Shown piece by piece: positions 42,046 to 51,615 of a DNA stretch of 64,000 nt. Position 1 is the first letter of the stretch, and every line of letters starts with the position of its first letter. Both the position numbers and the translations under genes were made by a program. This DNA is from Nocardiopsis mwathae (GTDB lineage: Bacteria; Actinomycetota; Actinomycetes; Streptosporangiales; Streptosporangiaceae), in NCBI RefSeq assembly GCF_014201195.1, contig NZ_JACHDS010000001.1, positions 1,798,001 to 1,862,000 of the forward strand, given 5' to 3'. The notes under the pieces are model-generated. The model was not told where the DNA came from, made no database searches, and worked only from the letters and a program-made list of their open reading frames with translations.

Positions 42046-45000
42046 ATGAGCTCTCGACTCTCCTTCCGGGATGCCCTTGCCCAGCGCGTCATCATCGCCG
42101 ATGGTGCGATGGGCACCATGCTTCAGGCCCACGACCTCGACCTCGACGAGTTCGAGGGCCACGAAGGCTGCAACGAGATCCTCAACGTCACCCGGCCGGA
42201 CGTCGTCCGCGCCACCCACGCCGCCTTCTTCGACGTCGGCGTCGACTGTGTCGAGACCAACACATTCGGTGCGAACTACGGCAACCTCGGCGAGTACGAC
42301 ATCGTCGACCGCACCTACGAGCTGGCCGAGGCCGGCGCGCGGGTCGCCCGCGAGGCCGCCGACGAGTACTCCACGCCCGACCACCCCCGCTACGTGCTCG
42401 GCTCCGTCGGTCCGGGCACCAAGCTCCCCACCCTCGGCCACGCCGAGTTCACGACCCTGCGCGACTACTACGAGCAGTGCCACCGCGGGCTCATCGAGGG
42501 CGGCGCCGACGCCATCCTCATCGAGACCTGCCAGGACCTGCTGCAGACCAAGGCCGCGGTGATCGCGGCGACGCGCGCGCGGCGCGCCGCCGGCTCCGAC
42601 ATCCCGATCATCGCCCAGGTCACCATCGAGACCACCGGCACCATGCTGCTCGGCTCGGAGATCGGCGCCGCGCTGACCGCGCTGGAGCCGCTCGGCATCG
42701 ACATGATCGGGCTGAACTGCGCCACCGGCCCCGCCGAGATGAGCGAGCACCTGCGCTTCCTCTCCCAGCACTCCCGGGCGCCCATCTCCTGCATGCCCAA
42801 CGCCGGCCTGCCCGAGCTCGGCGCCAACGGCGCCGTCTACCCGCTGGAGCCGCACGAGCTCGCCGACGCCCACGACACCTTCACCGGCGAGTTCGGGCTG
42901 TCGATGGTCGGCGGGTGCTGCGGCACGACGCCCGAGCACCTGCGCCAGGTCGTGGAGCGCGTGCAGGGCCGCGGCATCAAGGAGCGCCGTCCGCACAGCA
43001 TCCCGTCGGCGGCCTCGCTCTACCAGAGCGTCCCCTTCCGCCAGGACACCAGCTATCTGGCCATCGGCGAGCGCACCAACGCCAACGGCTCCAAGAAGTT
43101 CCGCGAGGCGATGGTCGCCGAGCGCTACGACGACTGCGTCGAGATCGCCCGCGACCAGATCCGCGACGGCGCGCACCTGCTCGACCTGTGCGTCGACTAC
43201 GTCGGCCGAGACGGTGTGCACGACATGAAGGAGCTCGCCTCCCGCATGGGCACCGCCTCCACCCTGCCGCTGGTGCTGGACTCCACCGAGCCCGCCGTGC
43301 TCGAAGCGGGCCTGGAGCTGGTCGGCGGGCGGGCCGTGGTCAACTCCGTCAACTACGAGGACGGCGACGGCCCCGACTCCCGCATCAACAAGATCATGCC
43401 GCTGGTCCAGGAGCACGGCGCCGCCGTGGTCGCGCTGACCATCGACGAGGAGGGCCAGGCGCGCACCGCCGAGTGGAAGGTGCGCGTGGCGGTCCGGCTG
43501 ATCGAAGAGCTCACCACCAGGTGGGGGATGCGGGTCGCCGACATCATCGTCGACACGCTGACCTTCCCGATCGCCACCGGCCAGGACGAGACCCGCCGCG
43601 ACGGCATCGAGACCATCGAGGCGATCAAGGAGGTCAAGCGCCGCTACCCCGACGTGCAGACCACGCTGGGGCTGTCCAACATCTCCTTCGGCCTCAATCC
43701 GGCCGCGCGCATCGTGCTGAACTCGGTGTTCCTGCACGAGTGCGTCGAGGCGGGGCTGGATTCGGCCATCGTGCACGCCTCCAAGATCCTGCCGATGAAC
43801 CGGATCCCCGACGAGCAGCGCCAGGTCGCCCTCGACATGGTCTACGACCGGCGCACCGAGGACTACGACCCGCTCGCCAGGTTCCTGGAGCTGTTCGAGG
43901 GTGTGGACGCCAAGGCGCTCAAGGCCTCGCGCGCCCAGGAGCTGGCCGCGCTCCCGCTGTGGGAGCGGTTGGAACGGCGCATCATCGACGGCGAGATGGT
44001 CGGTCTGGAAGCCGACCTCGACGAGGCGCTCACCCAGCGCCCCGCCCTGCAGATCGTCAACGAGACGCTGCTGGGCGGGATGAAGGTGGTCGGCGACCTG
44101 TTCGGCTCCGGTGAGATGCAGCTGCCGTTCGTCCTGAAGTCCGCCGAGGTGATGAAGTCGGCGGTCGCCCACCTCGAACCGCACATGGAGAAGACCGACG
44201 ACGACGGCAAGGGCCGCATCGTGCTCGCCACCGTCAAGGGCGACGTGCACGACATCGGCAAGAACCTCGTCGACATCATCCTCTCCAACAACGGCTACGA
44301 GGTCGTCAACCTCGGCATCAAGCAGCCGGTCTCCACGATCCTGGAGGCCGCGGAGGAGCGGCGCGCCGACGTCATCGGCATGTCGGGCCTGCTCGTCAAG
44401 TCCACCGTGATCATGCGGGAGAACCTGGAGGAGATGAACGCCCGCGGCATCTCCGAGCGCTACCCGGTGCTGCTGGGCGGCGCCGCGCTCACCCGGTCCT
44501 ACGTCGAGCAGGACCTGGCCGAGATGTTCGAGGGCGACGTCCGCTACGCCAAGGACGCCTTCGAGGGCCTGCGGCTGATGGACGCCTTCATGGCGGTCAA
44601 GCGCGGCGTCGAGGGCGCCGAGCTGCCCGCCCTGCGCAAGCGCCGGGTCAAGAGCGGGGCCAAGCTCCAGGTCACCGAGCCCGAGGAGATGCCGGCCCGC
44701 AGCGACGTCTCCACGACCAACGCCGTACCCACCCCGCCGTTCTGGGGCGACCGGATCAGCAAGGGCCTCCCGCTGGCCGACTACGCCGCCTTCCTCGACG
44801 AGCGCGCCCTGTTCATGGGGCAGTGGGGCCTGAAGGCCTCGCGCGGCGGCGGCCCGGGCTACGAGGAGCTCGTGGAGACCGAGGGCCGCCCGCGCATGCG
44901 GATGTGGCTGGACCGGATCCAGACCGAGGGGTGGCTGGAGGCCGCGGTCGTCTACGGCTACTTCCCCTGCCACAGCGAGGGCGACGACCTCGTGGTGCTG

Positions 45001-45513
45001 GACGAGGACGGCGGCGAGCGGACCCGGTTCACCTTCCCGCGGCAGCGGCGCGACCGGCACCTGTGCCTGTCCGACTTCTTCCGCCCCAAGGAGTCCGGCG
45101 AGACCGACGTGGTGGCCCTCCAGGTCGTCACCGTCGGCTCGGCGATCAGCCGGGCCACCGCCGAGCTGTTCGAGAAGAACGCCTACCGCGACTACCTCGA
45201 ACTGCACGGCCTGTCCGTGCAGCTCACCGAGGCGCTCGCGGAGTACTGGCACACGCGTGTGCGCGCCGAACTCGGCTTCGCCGGGGAGGACCCGGCCGAC
45301 CTCGACGCCTTCTTCAAGCTCGGCTACCGCGGCGCCCGGTTCTCCCTGGGCTACGGGGCCTGCCCCGACCTGGAGGACCGCGCCAAGATCATGAAACTCC
45401 TGGAACCCGAGCGCGTCGGCGTCTCGTTGTCCGAAGAGTTCCAACTCGTTCCCGAACAGGCAACCGACGCGATCGTCATCCATCACCCGGAAGCGAAATA
45501 CTTCAACGCTTGA
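42046..45513 (+). CDS. metH: Cobalamin-dependent methionine synthase
   Basis: The 1155-residue enzyme makes methionine from homocysteine and methyltetrahydrofolate, with methylcobalamin as carrier. The homocysteine domain (about 1-330) keeps the zinc ligands C225, C291 and C292. The folate domain follows to about 600 with SVNYEDG. The cap and B12 domains are at about 640-890, with D733, H735 and G738 in DVHDIGKN binding the cobalt lower axial site. The AdoMet activation domain runs to the end with RGARFSLGYGACPDL. It is normally followed directly by a HAD gene; here a transposon remnant lies between. Confidence 0.97.
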   Translation: MSSRLSFRDALAQRVIIADGAMGTMLQAHDLDLDEFEGHEGCNEILNVTRPDVVRATHAAFFDVGVDCVETNTFGANYGNLGEYDIVDRTYELAEAGARVAREAADEYSTPDHPRYVLGSVGPGTKLPTLGHAEFTTLRDYYEQCHRGLIEGGADAILIETCQDLLQTKAAVIAATRARRAAGSDIPIIAQVTIETTGTMLLGSEIGAALTALEPLGIDMIGLNCATGPAEMSEHLRFLSQHSRAPISCMPNAGLPELGANGAVYPLEPHELADAHDTFTGEFGLSMVGGCCGTTPEHLRQVVERVQGRGIKERRPHSIPSAASLYQSVPFRQDTSYLAIGERTNANGSKKFREAMVAERYDDCVEIARDQIRDGAHLLDLCVDYVGRDGVHDMKELASRMGTASTLPLVLDSTEPAVLEAGLELVGGRAVVNSVNYEDGDGPDSRINKIMPLVQEHGAAVVALTIDEEGQARTAEWKVRVAVRLIEELTTRWGMRVADIIVDTLTFPIATGQDETRRDGIETIEAIKEVKRRYPDVQTTLGLSNISFGLNPAARIVLNSVFLHECVEAGLDSAIVHASKILPMNRIPDEQRQVALDMVYDRRTEDYDPLARFLELFEGVDAKALKASRAQELAALPLWERLERRIIDGEMVGLEADLDEALTQRPALQIVNETLLGGMKVVGDLFGSGEMQLPFVLKSAEVMKSAVAHLEPHMEKTDDDGKGRIVLATVKGDVHDIGKNLVDIILSNNGYEVVNLGIKQPVSTILEAAEERRADVIGMSGLLVKSTVIMRENLEEMNARGISERYPVLLGGAALTRSYVEQDLAEMFEGDVRYAKDAFEGLRLMDAFMAVKRGVEGAELPALRKRRVKSGAKLQVTEPEEMPARSDVSTTNAVPTPPFWGDRISKGLPLADYAAFLDERALFMGQWGLKASRGGGPGYEELVETEGRPRMRMWLDRIQTEGWLEAAVVYGYFPCHSEGDDLVVLDEDGGERTRFTFPRQRRDRHLCLSDFFRPKESGETDVVALQVVTVGSAISRATAELFEKNAYRDYLELHGLSVQLTEALAEYWHTRVRAELGFAGEDPADLDAFFKLGYRGARFSLGYGACPDLEDRAKIMKLLEPERVGVSLSEEFQLVPEQATDAIVIHHPEAKYFNA

Positions 45514-45517
45514 CGTC

Positions 45518-45541
45518 ATCCCCCGTCCGAGGGCGGGGGAT
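45518..45541. other. Right-end hairpin, probable end of the TnpB guide RNA
   Basis: ATCCCCC pairs with GGGGGAT around GTCCGAGGGC, with several extra G-C pairs. In IS605-type elements this hairpin is part of the omega-RNA that overlaps the 3' end of tnpB. It may also stop transcription of metH. Confidence 0.5.
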
Positions 45542-45543
45542 TC

Positions 45544-46416
45544 TCATGGCTCGCGCCGTGAGGATTCCTGCTTCACAGCCGACCGCCCCGTCCGGGAGGA
45601 CTCCCGTTGAGGTCTTACGCCGGCTCGACAGGCCGACACCGCCAGCCCGGCGGCCGTGATGTTCTCCGCGGCGTTCACGTCCCGGTCATGAGCCGTGCCG
45701 CAATCGCATGTCCAAGTGCGCACGCGCAGCGGCATCCGCGTGGCGAGGGCGCCGCATGCCGAACACGGTTCGGAGGAGGGAAACCAGCGGTCGACCACGA
45801 TGAGTTCGCGGCCGTACCACCGGGCCTTGTACTCCAGCATGCTCCGAAGGTCGTTCCATGCCGCGTCCGAGATGGCTCCGGCGATCTTCCTGTTCTTCAG
45901 CGGTGTGCGGACGTTCGAATCCTCGATCACGATCGTTCGGTTCTCACGAACGAGTCGAGTGGTGACCTGGTGCAGGTGGTCACGCCTGCGGTCGGCGATG
46001 CGAGCATGAATGCGGGCGACCCTGCGCCGCGCCTCGGCCCGATCGGCTCCAGAGCCTCGGGCCTTACGCGCGAGCGCTCGCTGTGCGCGAGCGAGCCGCT
46101 TTCGGTCCTTCCGCTCGTGCCGTGGGTCGGCGATCTCCTCACCGGTCGACACTGTCATCAGGTGGTCAAGCCCGGCATCGACCCCGACGGCACCGCCGGT
46201 CGCGGAGAGCGGTTCAACCGCCGGGTCTTCGCACAGGAGCGACACGAACCAGCGCCCAGCGGGGTCCTGGGACACGGTCACCGTCGACGGCGTCGTGCCG
46301 TCAGGGAGTGGTCGGGACCACACGATGTCCAGCGGTTCGGCCATCTTGGCGAGTGTAAGTTCACTGTCCCGGAACCGGAATGCCCTGGTGGCGATTTCTG
46401 TATATCTGCTCCTTTC
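45544..46416 (-). pseudogene. TnpB RNA-guided nuclease, N-terminally truncated
   Basis: The frame encodes about 290 residues of TnpB, from RSRYTEIATRAFRFRD to the C-terminus; the full protein is about 400. The N-terminal domain is missing. The RuvC catalytic set is intact: Asp in AVGVDAGLDHL, Glu in IVIEDSNV, Asp in AHDRDVNAAENI. The zinc ribbon has CSACG and CDCG. It reads leftward, toward metH. Because the N-terminal (WED/REC-like) part is absent, it should not cut DNA, though the RNA made from its 3' end could still form. Confidence 0.8.
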
Positions 46417-46472
46417 TCGTGGGATATCGTTTTTTCTCCGCCTCAAAGGCGGGGTTTCGTCGGAGGTATCTG

Positions 46473-47192
46473 ATGGCACATGCCGAGACCCGTGGCGCGC
46501 CCGGGGACGCTGCGACCGCGCAGGCCCCGGGCGGGTCTGTGCAAGCCGTTCTGTTCGATATGGACGGCACCCTGATCGACAGTGAGGGCCTGTGGGGGGA
46601 GGCCGAACGCATCGTCGTCGCCGGGCTCGGCGGGGAGTGGACCGAGGAGGACCACGAGCGCAATGTGGGCGGGTCGACCGGGGTCGTCGCCCGCTACATC
46701 ATCGACCTGACCGGGGCCGCGGCCACCGAGGCCGAGGTGGGGCTGGCGCTGTACGAGGAGTTCGGCCGCCTGCTCGCCGACGGTGCGGAGCTGCGGCCCG
46801 GCGCCAAGGAGCTGGTCCGCCTGGTGGCCGACTCCGCGCTGCCGCTGGCGCTGGTGACCTCCACCGAGCGCCGCCTGGTGGAGCGCGCGATCGGCGGGAT
46901 CGGCTTGGGCTCCTTCGATCTGAGCGTGGCCGGCGACGAGGTCGAGCGCAACAAGCCGCACCCCGACCCCTACCTGAAGGCGGCGCGGCTGCTGGGTGTG
47001 GACCCGCGGCGGTGCGTGGCGTTCGAGGACTCGGTCGTGGGCGTCGCCTCGGCCCGGTCCGCCGGATGCATCACGGTGGGCGTGCCCAACCACGTCGACA
47101 TCGCCCCGGCGGACGGCCTCACCGTGCGCGACTCGCTGGTCGGCATCGACCTGGAGTGGCTGCACGGCCTCGCCGGACCGGCCCGGGGCTGA
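46473..47192 (+). CDS. HAD-superfamily phosphatase
   Basis: The ATG at 46473 has GGAGG eight bases upstream and gives 239 residues. The HAD motifs are FDMDGTLIDSEG (nucleophile D near 29), TSTERRL (motif II), and NKPHPDPYLKAARLLG with later FEDSVVGVASARSAG (motifs III and IV). The cap is a helical C1 type as in phosphoglycolate phosphatase-like enzymes. Substrate unknown. HAD genes of this kind follow metH in many actinobacteria. Here the TnpB remnant has separated them and may have taken its promoter. Confidence 0.92.
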   Translation: MAHAETRGAPGDAATAQAPGGSVQAVLFDMDGTLIDSEGLWGEAERIVVAGLGGEWTEEDHERNVGGSTGVVARYIIDLTGAAATEAEVGLALYEEFGRLLADGAELRPGAKELVRLVADSALPLALVTSTERRLVERAIGGIGLGSFDLSVAGDEVERNKPHPDPYLKAARLLGVDPRRCVAFEDSVVGVASARSAGCITVGVPNHVDIAPADGLTVRDSLVGIDLEWLHGLAGPARG

Positions 47193-47387
47193 CGCGTCGG
47201 CGTTGCCCCACCCTCGTTACATCTCCTTAGACGAAATGAGACCTAGGCCTCCGTAGAGTCAGCCGTTATGTGCACCACGACCGCAGGCACGCCGCCCGGT
47301 GTCGAAAACCCGGCCCGGCGGTGTGCCCGGGGGAAGGTGAAGCGTGGTGCGCTCACATCCGGTGGTACTCGACGAGAGGGCGGAGAC

Positions 47388-49160
47388 GTGAGACGAACGG
47401 TAATGGCCCCCATCGCGCTGGGCGCTGCGGCGACCCTGCTGCTCAGCGCGTGCGGCGGTGGCGGCGGCGAGGACGGCGGGGGACCGGACGCGGCCGCGTT
47501 CGACGCGGGCATCACCGAGGTCGTGAACGCCGACGACACGGCCGGCGGCACGCTGCGCTTCGCGATCACGACCAACATGGAGAGCACCGACCCGGGCAAC
47601 ATCTACTACGGCTACATGTGGAACTTCAGCCGCCTGTGGGCCCGCACGCTCTACACCTACGCCGCCGCGCCCGGCGATGAGGGCCGCGAGGTCGTCCCGG
47701 ACCTCGCCGAGGGCGAACCCGAGGTCAGCGACGACGGCACGACCTACACGGTCAAGCTGAAGGAGGGGCTGAAGTACGAGGACGGCTCGGAGATCGTCGC
47801 CGAGGACGTCAAGTACGCGATCGCCCGCAGCAACTTCGGGGACAAGGCGCTGCCCAACGGCCCCAAGTACTACAAGGAGCACCTCGACGTCGACGACTAC
47901 GAGGGCGTGTACGAGGACGGCGCCGACGACCCGCTCGACGGCTTCGACGCGATCGAGACCCCCGACGACCACACCCTGGTCTTCCACCTCAAGGGTCCGT
48001 TCGCCGACTTCCCCTACGTGCTGGTGCAGCCGCAGAGCGCCCCGGTGCCCGCCGACGCCGACACCGGCGAGCGCTACCAGTCCTCGGTGGTCTCCAGCGG
48101 CCCCTACCGGTTCGACGGCGAGTACCAGCCGGGCAACGGGCTCAAGCTGGTGCGCAATGACGAGTGGGACGCCGAGTCCGACCCGATCCGCACGGCGCTT
48201 CCCGACGAGATCACCGTCGCCGAGGGCATCAACCAGGACGAGATCGACAAGCGGCTGGCGACCGGCGAGCTCGACGTCGACCTGAGCGGCACCGGCCTGG
48301 GCCCGGCGCGCAAGGGCGAGGTCTTCACCGATGAGAGCGAGAAGGCCAACGTCGACAACCCGGAGAACAGCGCCCACTACTACCTGACGGTCAACACCCA
48401 GGTGGAGCCCTTCGACGACGTGGCCTGCCGCCAGGCCGTGCAGTACGCCATGGACCGCGACGCGGTGCACCGAGCCTGGGGCGGTGACGCCGGCGGTACC
48501 CCGGCCACCCAGATCCTGCCCCCGGCGGTCCCCGGGTCCGACCCCGACCTCGACCTGTACCCGTCCAAGGAGGACGACAACAAGGGCGACGTCGAGGAGG
48601 CCCGCAAGAAGCTGGAGGAGTGCGGCGAGGGCGACGGCTTCACGGCCAACCTCGGGGTCCGCTCCGACCGGCCGGCCGAGGTCGCGGCCGCCGAGGCCAT
48701 CCAGGAGGGGTTGAAGCGCGCCGGGATCGAGGTGAAGATCCAGCAGTTCCCGTCGGACACCTACACCAACACCCAGGTGGGTTCGCCGAGCTTCGTGCAC
48801 GAGAAGGAGCTGGGCCTGAACATCTACGGGTGGATGCCCGACTGGCCCACCGGCTACGGCTACATGAGCCAGATCCTGGACGGCGACGCGATCAAGGCGG
48901 CCGGCAACTCCAACATCTCCGAGCTCGACGACCCGGAGATCAACCGGCTCCTCAAGGAGGTCGTCGCGGTCCCCGATGAGGAGGAGCGCAACCGCATCTA
49001 CGCCGAGATCGACGAGAAGGCGATGGAGCAGGCCGTCATCGTCCCGATGGTCTTCCACAAGGCGGTGCTGTACCGGCCGGACAACGTGACCAACGTGTTC
49101 TTCAACCCGAGCTGGAAGATGTACGACTACGCGACGCTGGGTGTCGCCGACGGCTCGTGA
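47388..49160 (+). CDS. Peptide ABC transporter substrate-binding lipoprotein (paralogue 1)
   Basis: The GTG at 47388 follows GAGAGGG by seven bases and gives 590 residues. The signal peptide ends in the lipobox LLLSAC at residues 20-25 or so, followed by a Gly-rich linker, so the protein is anchored on the outside. The rest is a family 5 (DppA/OppA) binding protein, with KLKEGLKYEDGSEIVAEDV-type residues and the N-terminal VNADDTAGGTLRFA phrase. It is a close paralogue of the protein at 51616-53373; one 96-base tract is identical. A terminator follows at 49167-49200. Confidence 0.95.
   Translation: MRRTVMAPIALGAAATLLLSACGGGGGEDGGGPDAAAFDAGITEVVNADDTAGGTLRFAITTNMESTDPGNIYYGYMWNFSRLWARTLYTYAAAPGDEGREVVPDLAEGEPEVSDDGTTYTVKLKEGLKYEDGSEIVAEDVKYAIARSNFGDKALPNGPKYYKEHLDVDDYEGVYEDGADDPLDGFDAIETPDDHTLVFHLKGPFADFPYVLVQPQSAPVPADADTGERYQSSVVSSGPYRFDGEYQPGNGLKLVRNDEWDAESDPIRTALPDEITVAEGINQDEIDKRLATGELDVDLSGTGLGPARKGEVFTDESEKANVDNPENSAHYYLTVNTQVEPFDDVACRQAVQYAMDRDAVHRAWGGDAGGTPATQILPPAVPGSDPDLDLYPSKEDDNKGDVEEARKKLEECGEGDGFTANLGVRSDRPAEVAAAEAIQEGLKRAGIEVKIQQFPSDTYTNTQVGSPSFVHEKELGLNIYGWMPDWPTGYGYMSQILDGDAIKAAGNSNISELDDPEINRLLKEVVAVPDEEERNRIYAEIDEKAMEQAVIVPMVFHKAVLYRPDNVTNVFFNPSWKMYDYATLGVADGS
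47744..47839 (+). repeat. 96-bp tract identical to 51966-52061
   Basis: These 96 bases in the first binding-protein gene match 51966-52061 in the second without a mismatch, while flanking parts differ at many silent sites. Confidence 0.9.
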
Positions 49161-49166
49161 CCGGGC

Positions 49167-49200
49167 GGCGCTCCCGCGTGACCACCCGCGCGGGAGCGCC
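49167..49200 (+). terminator. Terminator after the first binding-protein gene
   Basis: GGCGCTCCCGCG (49167-49178) pairs perfectly with CGCGGGAGCGCC (49189-49200) around a ten-base loop, seven bases after the stop. Confidence 0.75.
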
Positions 49201-49257
49201 GGCACCTAGGGGAACGACCGGATGCGCGCGGGGCACCGCGAATGGGACACTGTGAGC

Positions 49258-49767
49258 ATGGGTGTTCCGGAACAGTTGCCGATCGCGGGTCCGATGCTGG
49301 GAGCCGCCCTCACGATCGTGGGGCTGCTCATCTCCTGGATGGTGTGGCGCCGGAAAGGTGCCGCGGCCGGGCTCCGCGGTGTGGCGTGGTCGCTGCTGCC
49401 GCTGGCGGCGGGGCTCATGGGGTTGATGACCATCCTGTGGCGGCTGGTCTTCGACCTCTCCCGGTTCTTCACGGGGTTGATCTTCAACCCGATCGTGTGG
49501 GCCGGGGTGGCGCTGGCCGGGCTGGCCGTCGTGCTGTGGGTGGTCTCGGGGATCATGCGGGCGCGCGGCATCGGCACGGGCGGCGCCGCGGCGCCGAAGG
49601 CCGCCGAGGCGGGCGACGGGGCCGCAGCGGGGATCCCGGGGCCGCAGGCCGCGGCTCCCGCGCCGAGCCCGAAGCAGGCGGCGCCGAAGAAGGCCGCGCC
49701 CAAGCAGGGGGCCGACGAGGACTTCAGCGACATCGAGGCGCTGCTGCGCAAACGCGGCATCGAGTAG
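49258..49767 (+). CDS. Membrane protein of unknown function (169 aa)
   Basis: The ATG at 49258 is used; a GTG two codons earlier (49252) is possible. The protein has three hydrophobic helices in the first 110 residues (AALTIVGLLISWMVW, SLLPLAAGLMGLMTILW, VALAGLAVVLWVVSGIM). An Ala/Pro/Lys-rich stretch follows, and then an acidic end with DFSDIEALLRKRGIE. This tail pattern appears in small actinobacterial membrane proteins near peptide transporters. I cannot assign a function. A terminator hairpin follows 30 bases after the stop. Confidence 0.75.
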   Translation: MGVPEQLPIAGPMLGAALTIVGLLISWMVWRRKGAAAGLRGVAWSLLPLAAGLMGLMTILWRLVFDLSRFFTGLIFNPIVWAGVALAGLAVVLWVVSGIMRARGIGTGGAAAPKAAEAGDGAAAGIPGPQAAAPAPSPKQAAPKKAAPKQGADEDFSDIEALLRKRGIE

Positions 49768-49796
49768 ACCAGCGCACGCCGCCGAGACAGGTGAGG

Positions 49797-49833
49797 CAGG
49801 GGCCGAAAGGGGTACGACCCCTTTCGGCCCCTG
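49797..49833 (+). terminator. Strong terminator hairpin
   Basis: CAGGGGCCGAAAGGGG (49797-49812) and CCCCTTTCGGCCCCTG (49818-49833) form a 16-bp perfect stem with a TACGA loop. It separates the small membrane protein from the main transporter genes. Confidence 0.9.
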
Positions 49834-50517
49834 TGCGTCTCGGGTCGCGGCCGCGACCCGATCATCGACCGCTCCGACTGCGTGCGCCCGCCGGTCGCAC
49901 CGGCGCGCCGGGCAGGGCCGCGGGGCGCCGCGGCACGGCGTTTAGGCGGCCTGACGGTGCGGCGACGGCCCGGCTACGGCCGCCCTCTAGGCGGATCCGG
50001 GGAGTGCGCGCAACTGATTTTCCGGTTTTCGGACGTCCGCGACCGCGATTCGGCGCCGTTCTCGCAGGCGTCGCCTGCTCACCGGGTGTGAGCGGTCGGG
50101 TGCTCCGGCGCGTCCTGCCTCCTTCGTCTTGGCCGGTCAGGCACACTCTGTCGTGAGTGGTGTGCTGCGTGTCACGTTGCGGGAAGTGACGGATCCGTGT
50201 TTCTCGAATCACAATTCGGCCACATCGCTGCTAACTGGACGGTTTGTGTCCAAAACGGGCGTAAATTGATCGCGATGCACCGTTAGGTGGGTCACATGCG
50301 TTAGCCGTGTTGATCTCCCGAGCTAAGTCGACATGGATCAGCGCATGTCCCGGCGGCCGGGCGCACCCGCGCGCCGCCGGATCAGGGTCGTCCGTCTGTC
50401 GGCCCCGGGCACTCGACCAGTGCCCCACCAGGGCCTTGCAGGAGCCTGTCTCCTCGGGGCCCTGTCCGGACTTCAGGGCCGCGCCAAAAGCGGGAGTAGT
50501 GGGGGAGTAGTGGTGCA
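49834..50517. promoter_or_regulatory. 684-bp promoter region of the peptide transporter operon
   Basis: The gap has no convincing gene. Bases 50140-50300 are clearly AT-richer than their surroundings, with TTGTGT, TAAATT and TTGATC patches. The inverted repeat TGGAC (50236-50240) and GTCCA (50248-50252) lies there. A GGGGGAG just upstream of 50518 serves as ribosome binding site for the first permease gene. The long distance from 50300 to 50518 suggests a leader of about 200 bases. Confidence 0.45.
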
Positions 50518-51543
50518 ATGACCGCGCCTTCGGATGCGCCTGGGACAGCGGGCGACGCCTCGGAGGTGGAGCCGGCACAGGGCAGCGGCGACACCGCGAG
50601 CCGCTCTCTCCGCCAGATCGCCTGGCAGCGGTTCCGCAGGGACAAGGTCGCGATGGTCGGCGGTGTCGTCGTCCTGCTGCTGATCGCGGTCGCGATCTTC
50701 GCGCCGCTGCTGGTGAAGCTCTTCGGCTACCCGCCCAACGAGTTCAACCAGGCGCCGATCGACCCGCTGACCGGCGGTGTGCTCAAGGACCCCGACGACC
50801 CCATGAGCGGCATCGACCCGTGGGGCGGGATGAGCTGGAACCACCTGCTCGGCCTGGAGCCGGTCAACGGCCGCGACCTGTTCAGCCGGGTCGTCTACGG
50901 CGCGCAGATCTCGCTGCTCGTCGCCTTCGGCGCCACCGTGCTGTGTGTGGCCATCGGCACCGTCCTGGGCATCCTCGCCGGGTACTTCGGCGGCTGGGTC
51001 GACACCGTCATCAGCCGGGCCATGGACATCTTCCTCGCCTTCCCGCTGCTGCTCTTCGCCATCGCGCTGGCCGGCGTCATCCCCGACGGCGCCTTCGGCC
51101 TCACCGGCAACGGGCTGCGCATCGCCCTGCTGATCTTCATCATCGGCTTCTTCAACTGGCCCTACATCGGGCGGATCGTGCGCGGTCAGACGCTCACCTT
51201 CAAGGAGCGCGAGTTCGTGGAGGCCGCACGCAGTCTCGGGGCGAGCAACCGGCACATCCTCTTCCGGGAGATCCTGCCCAACCTGATCACCCCGATCCTC
51301 GTCTACTCCACGCTGCTGATCCCGACGAACATCCTGTTCGAGGCGGCGCTGTCCTTCCTCGGTGTGGGCATCAACCCGCCCACACCCACCTGGGGCGGCA
51401 TGATCTCCAACTCGCTGCAGTACTACACGACCTCGCCGCACTTCGTGATCATCCCCGGGATGGCCATCTTCATCACCGTGCTCGCCTTCAACCTCCTCGG
51501 TGACGGCCTGCGCGACGCGTTCGACCCGAGGTCCTCCGACTGA
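50518..51543 (+). CDS. Peptide ABC transporter permease (DppC/OppC type)
   Basis: This 341-residue inner-membrane permease begins with a short cytoplasmic tail and the first helix VAMVGGVVVLLLIAVAIFAPLL near 45-66. An extracytoplasmic loop with the conserved NHLLGLEPVNGRDLFSRVVYGAQISL follows, and then five further helices. The EAA loop is EFVEAARSLGASNRHILFREILPN near 234-257, where the ATPase docks. It is the C-type partner of the B-type permease at 53472. The order, with permease C before the binding protein, is unusual. Confidence 0.95.
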   Translation: MTAPSDAPGTAGDASEVEPAQGSGDTASRSLRQIAWQRFRRDKVAMVGGVVVLLLIAVAIFAPLLVKLFGYPPNEFNQAPIDPLTGGVLKDPDDPMSGIDPWGGMSWNHLLGLEPVNGRDLFSRVVYGAQISLLVAFGATVLCVAIGTVLGILAGYFGGWVDTVISRAMDIFLAFPLLLFAIALAGVIPDGAFGLTGNGLRIALLIFIIGFFNWPYIGRIVRGQTLTFKEREFVEAARSLGASNRHILFREILPNLITPILVYSTLLIPTNILFEAALSFLGVGINPPTPTWGGMISNSLQYYTTSPHFVIIPGMAIFITVLAFNLLGDGLRDAFDPRSSD

Positions 51544-51615
51544 CGGGGGCGGGGCCCACCCGGCTCCGCGACCCCGCACGGGCGGTTCAACCCACGTCTG
51601 CGAGAAAGGCAGGAC

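Larger units (their letters stand above)
45514..46460 (-). mobile_element. Truncated TnpB-type (IS605/IS607-like) element
   Basis: The element starts right after the metH stop and ends just before the HAD gene's ribosome binding site. Its 3' end carries the hairpin at 45518-45541. At its other end, CCGCC (46438-46442), TCAAA and GGCGG (46448-46452) form a second hairpin like a left-end fold. The tnpB frame between them lacks its first hundred or so codons. There is no tnpA. Exact boundaries are inferred from the hairpins. Confidence 0.7.

Noticed and set aside
42036-42050. GGTCATGAG near the metH start, which resembles the start of a SAM-IV riboswitch
   Set aside because: The rest of the motif is absent and these bases are the metH start codon region.
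42037-45519. An open frame of about 1160 codons antisense to metH
   Set aside because: It is a by-product of strong GC3 bias on the coding strand. It has low-complexity Gly/Val/Asp/Leu composition, no recognisable family, and metH itself is fully convincing.
50333-50521. Possible 62-codon gene in the transporter leader
   Set aside because: It has no ribosome binding site, Arg/Pro/Gly-rich composition, and overlaps the ribosome binding site of the real permease gene.
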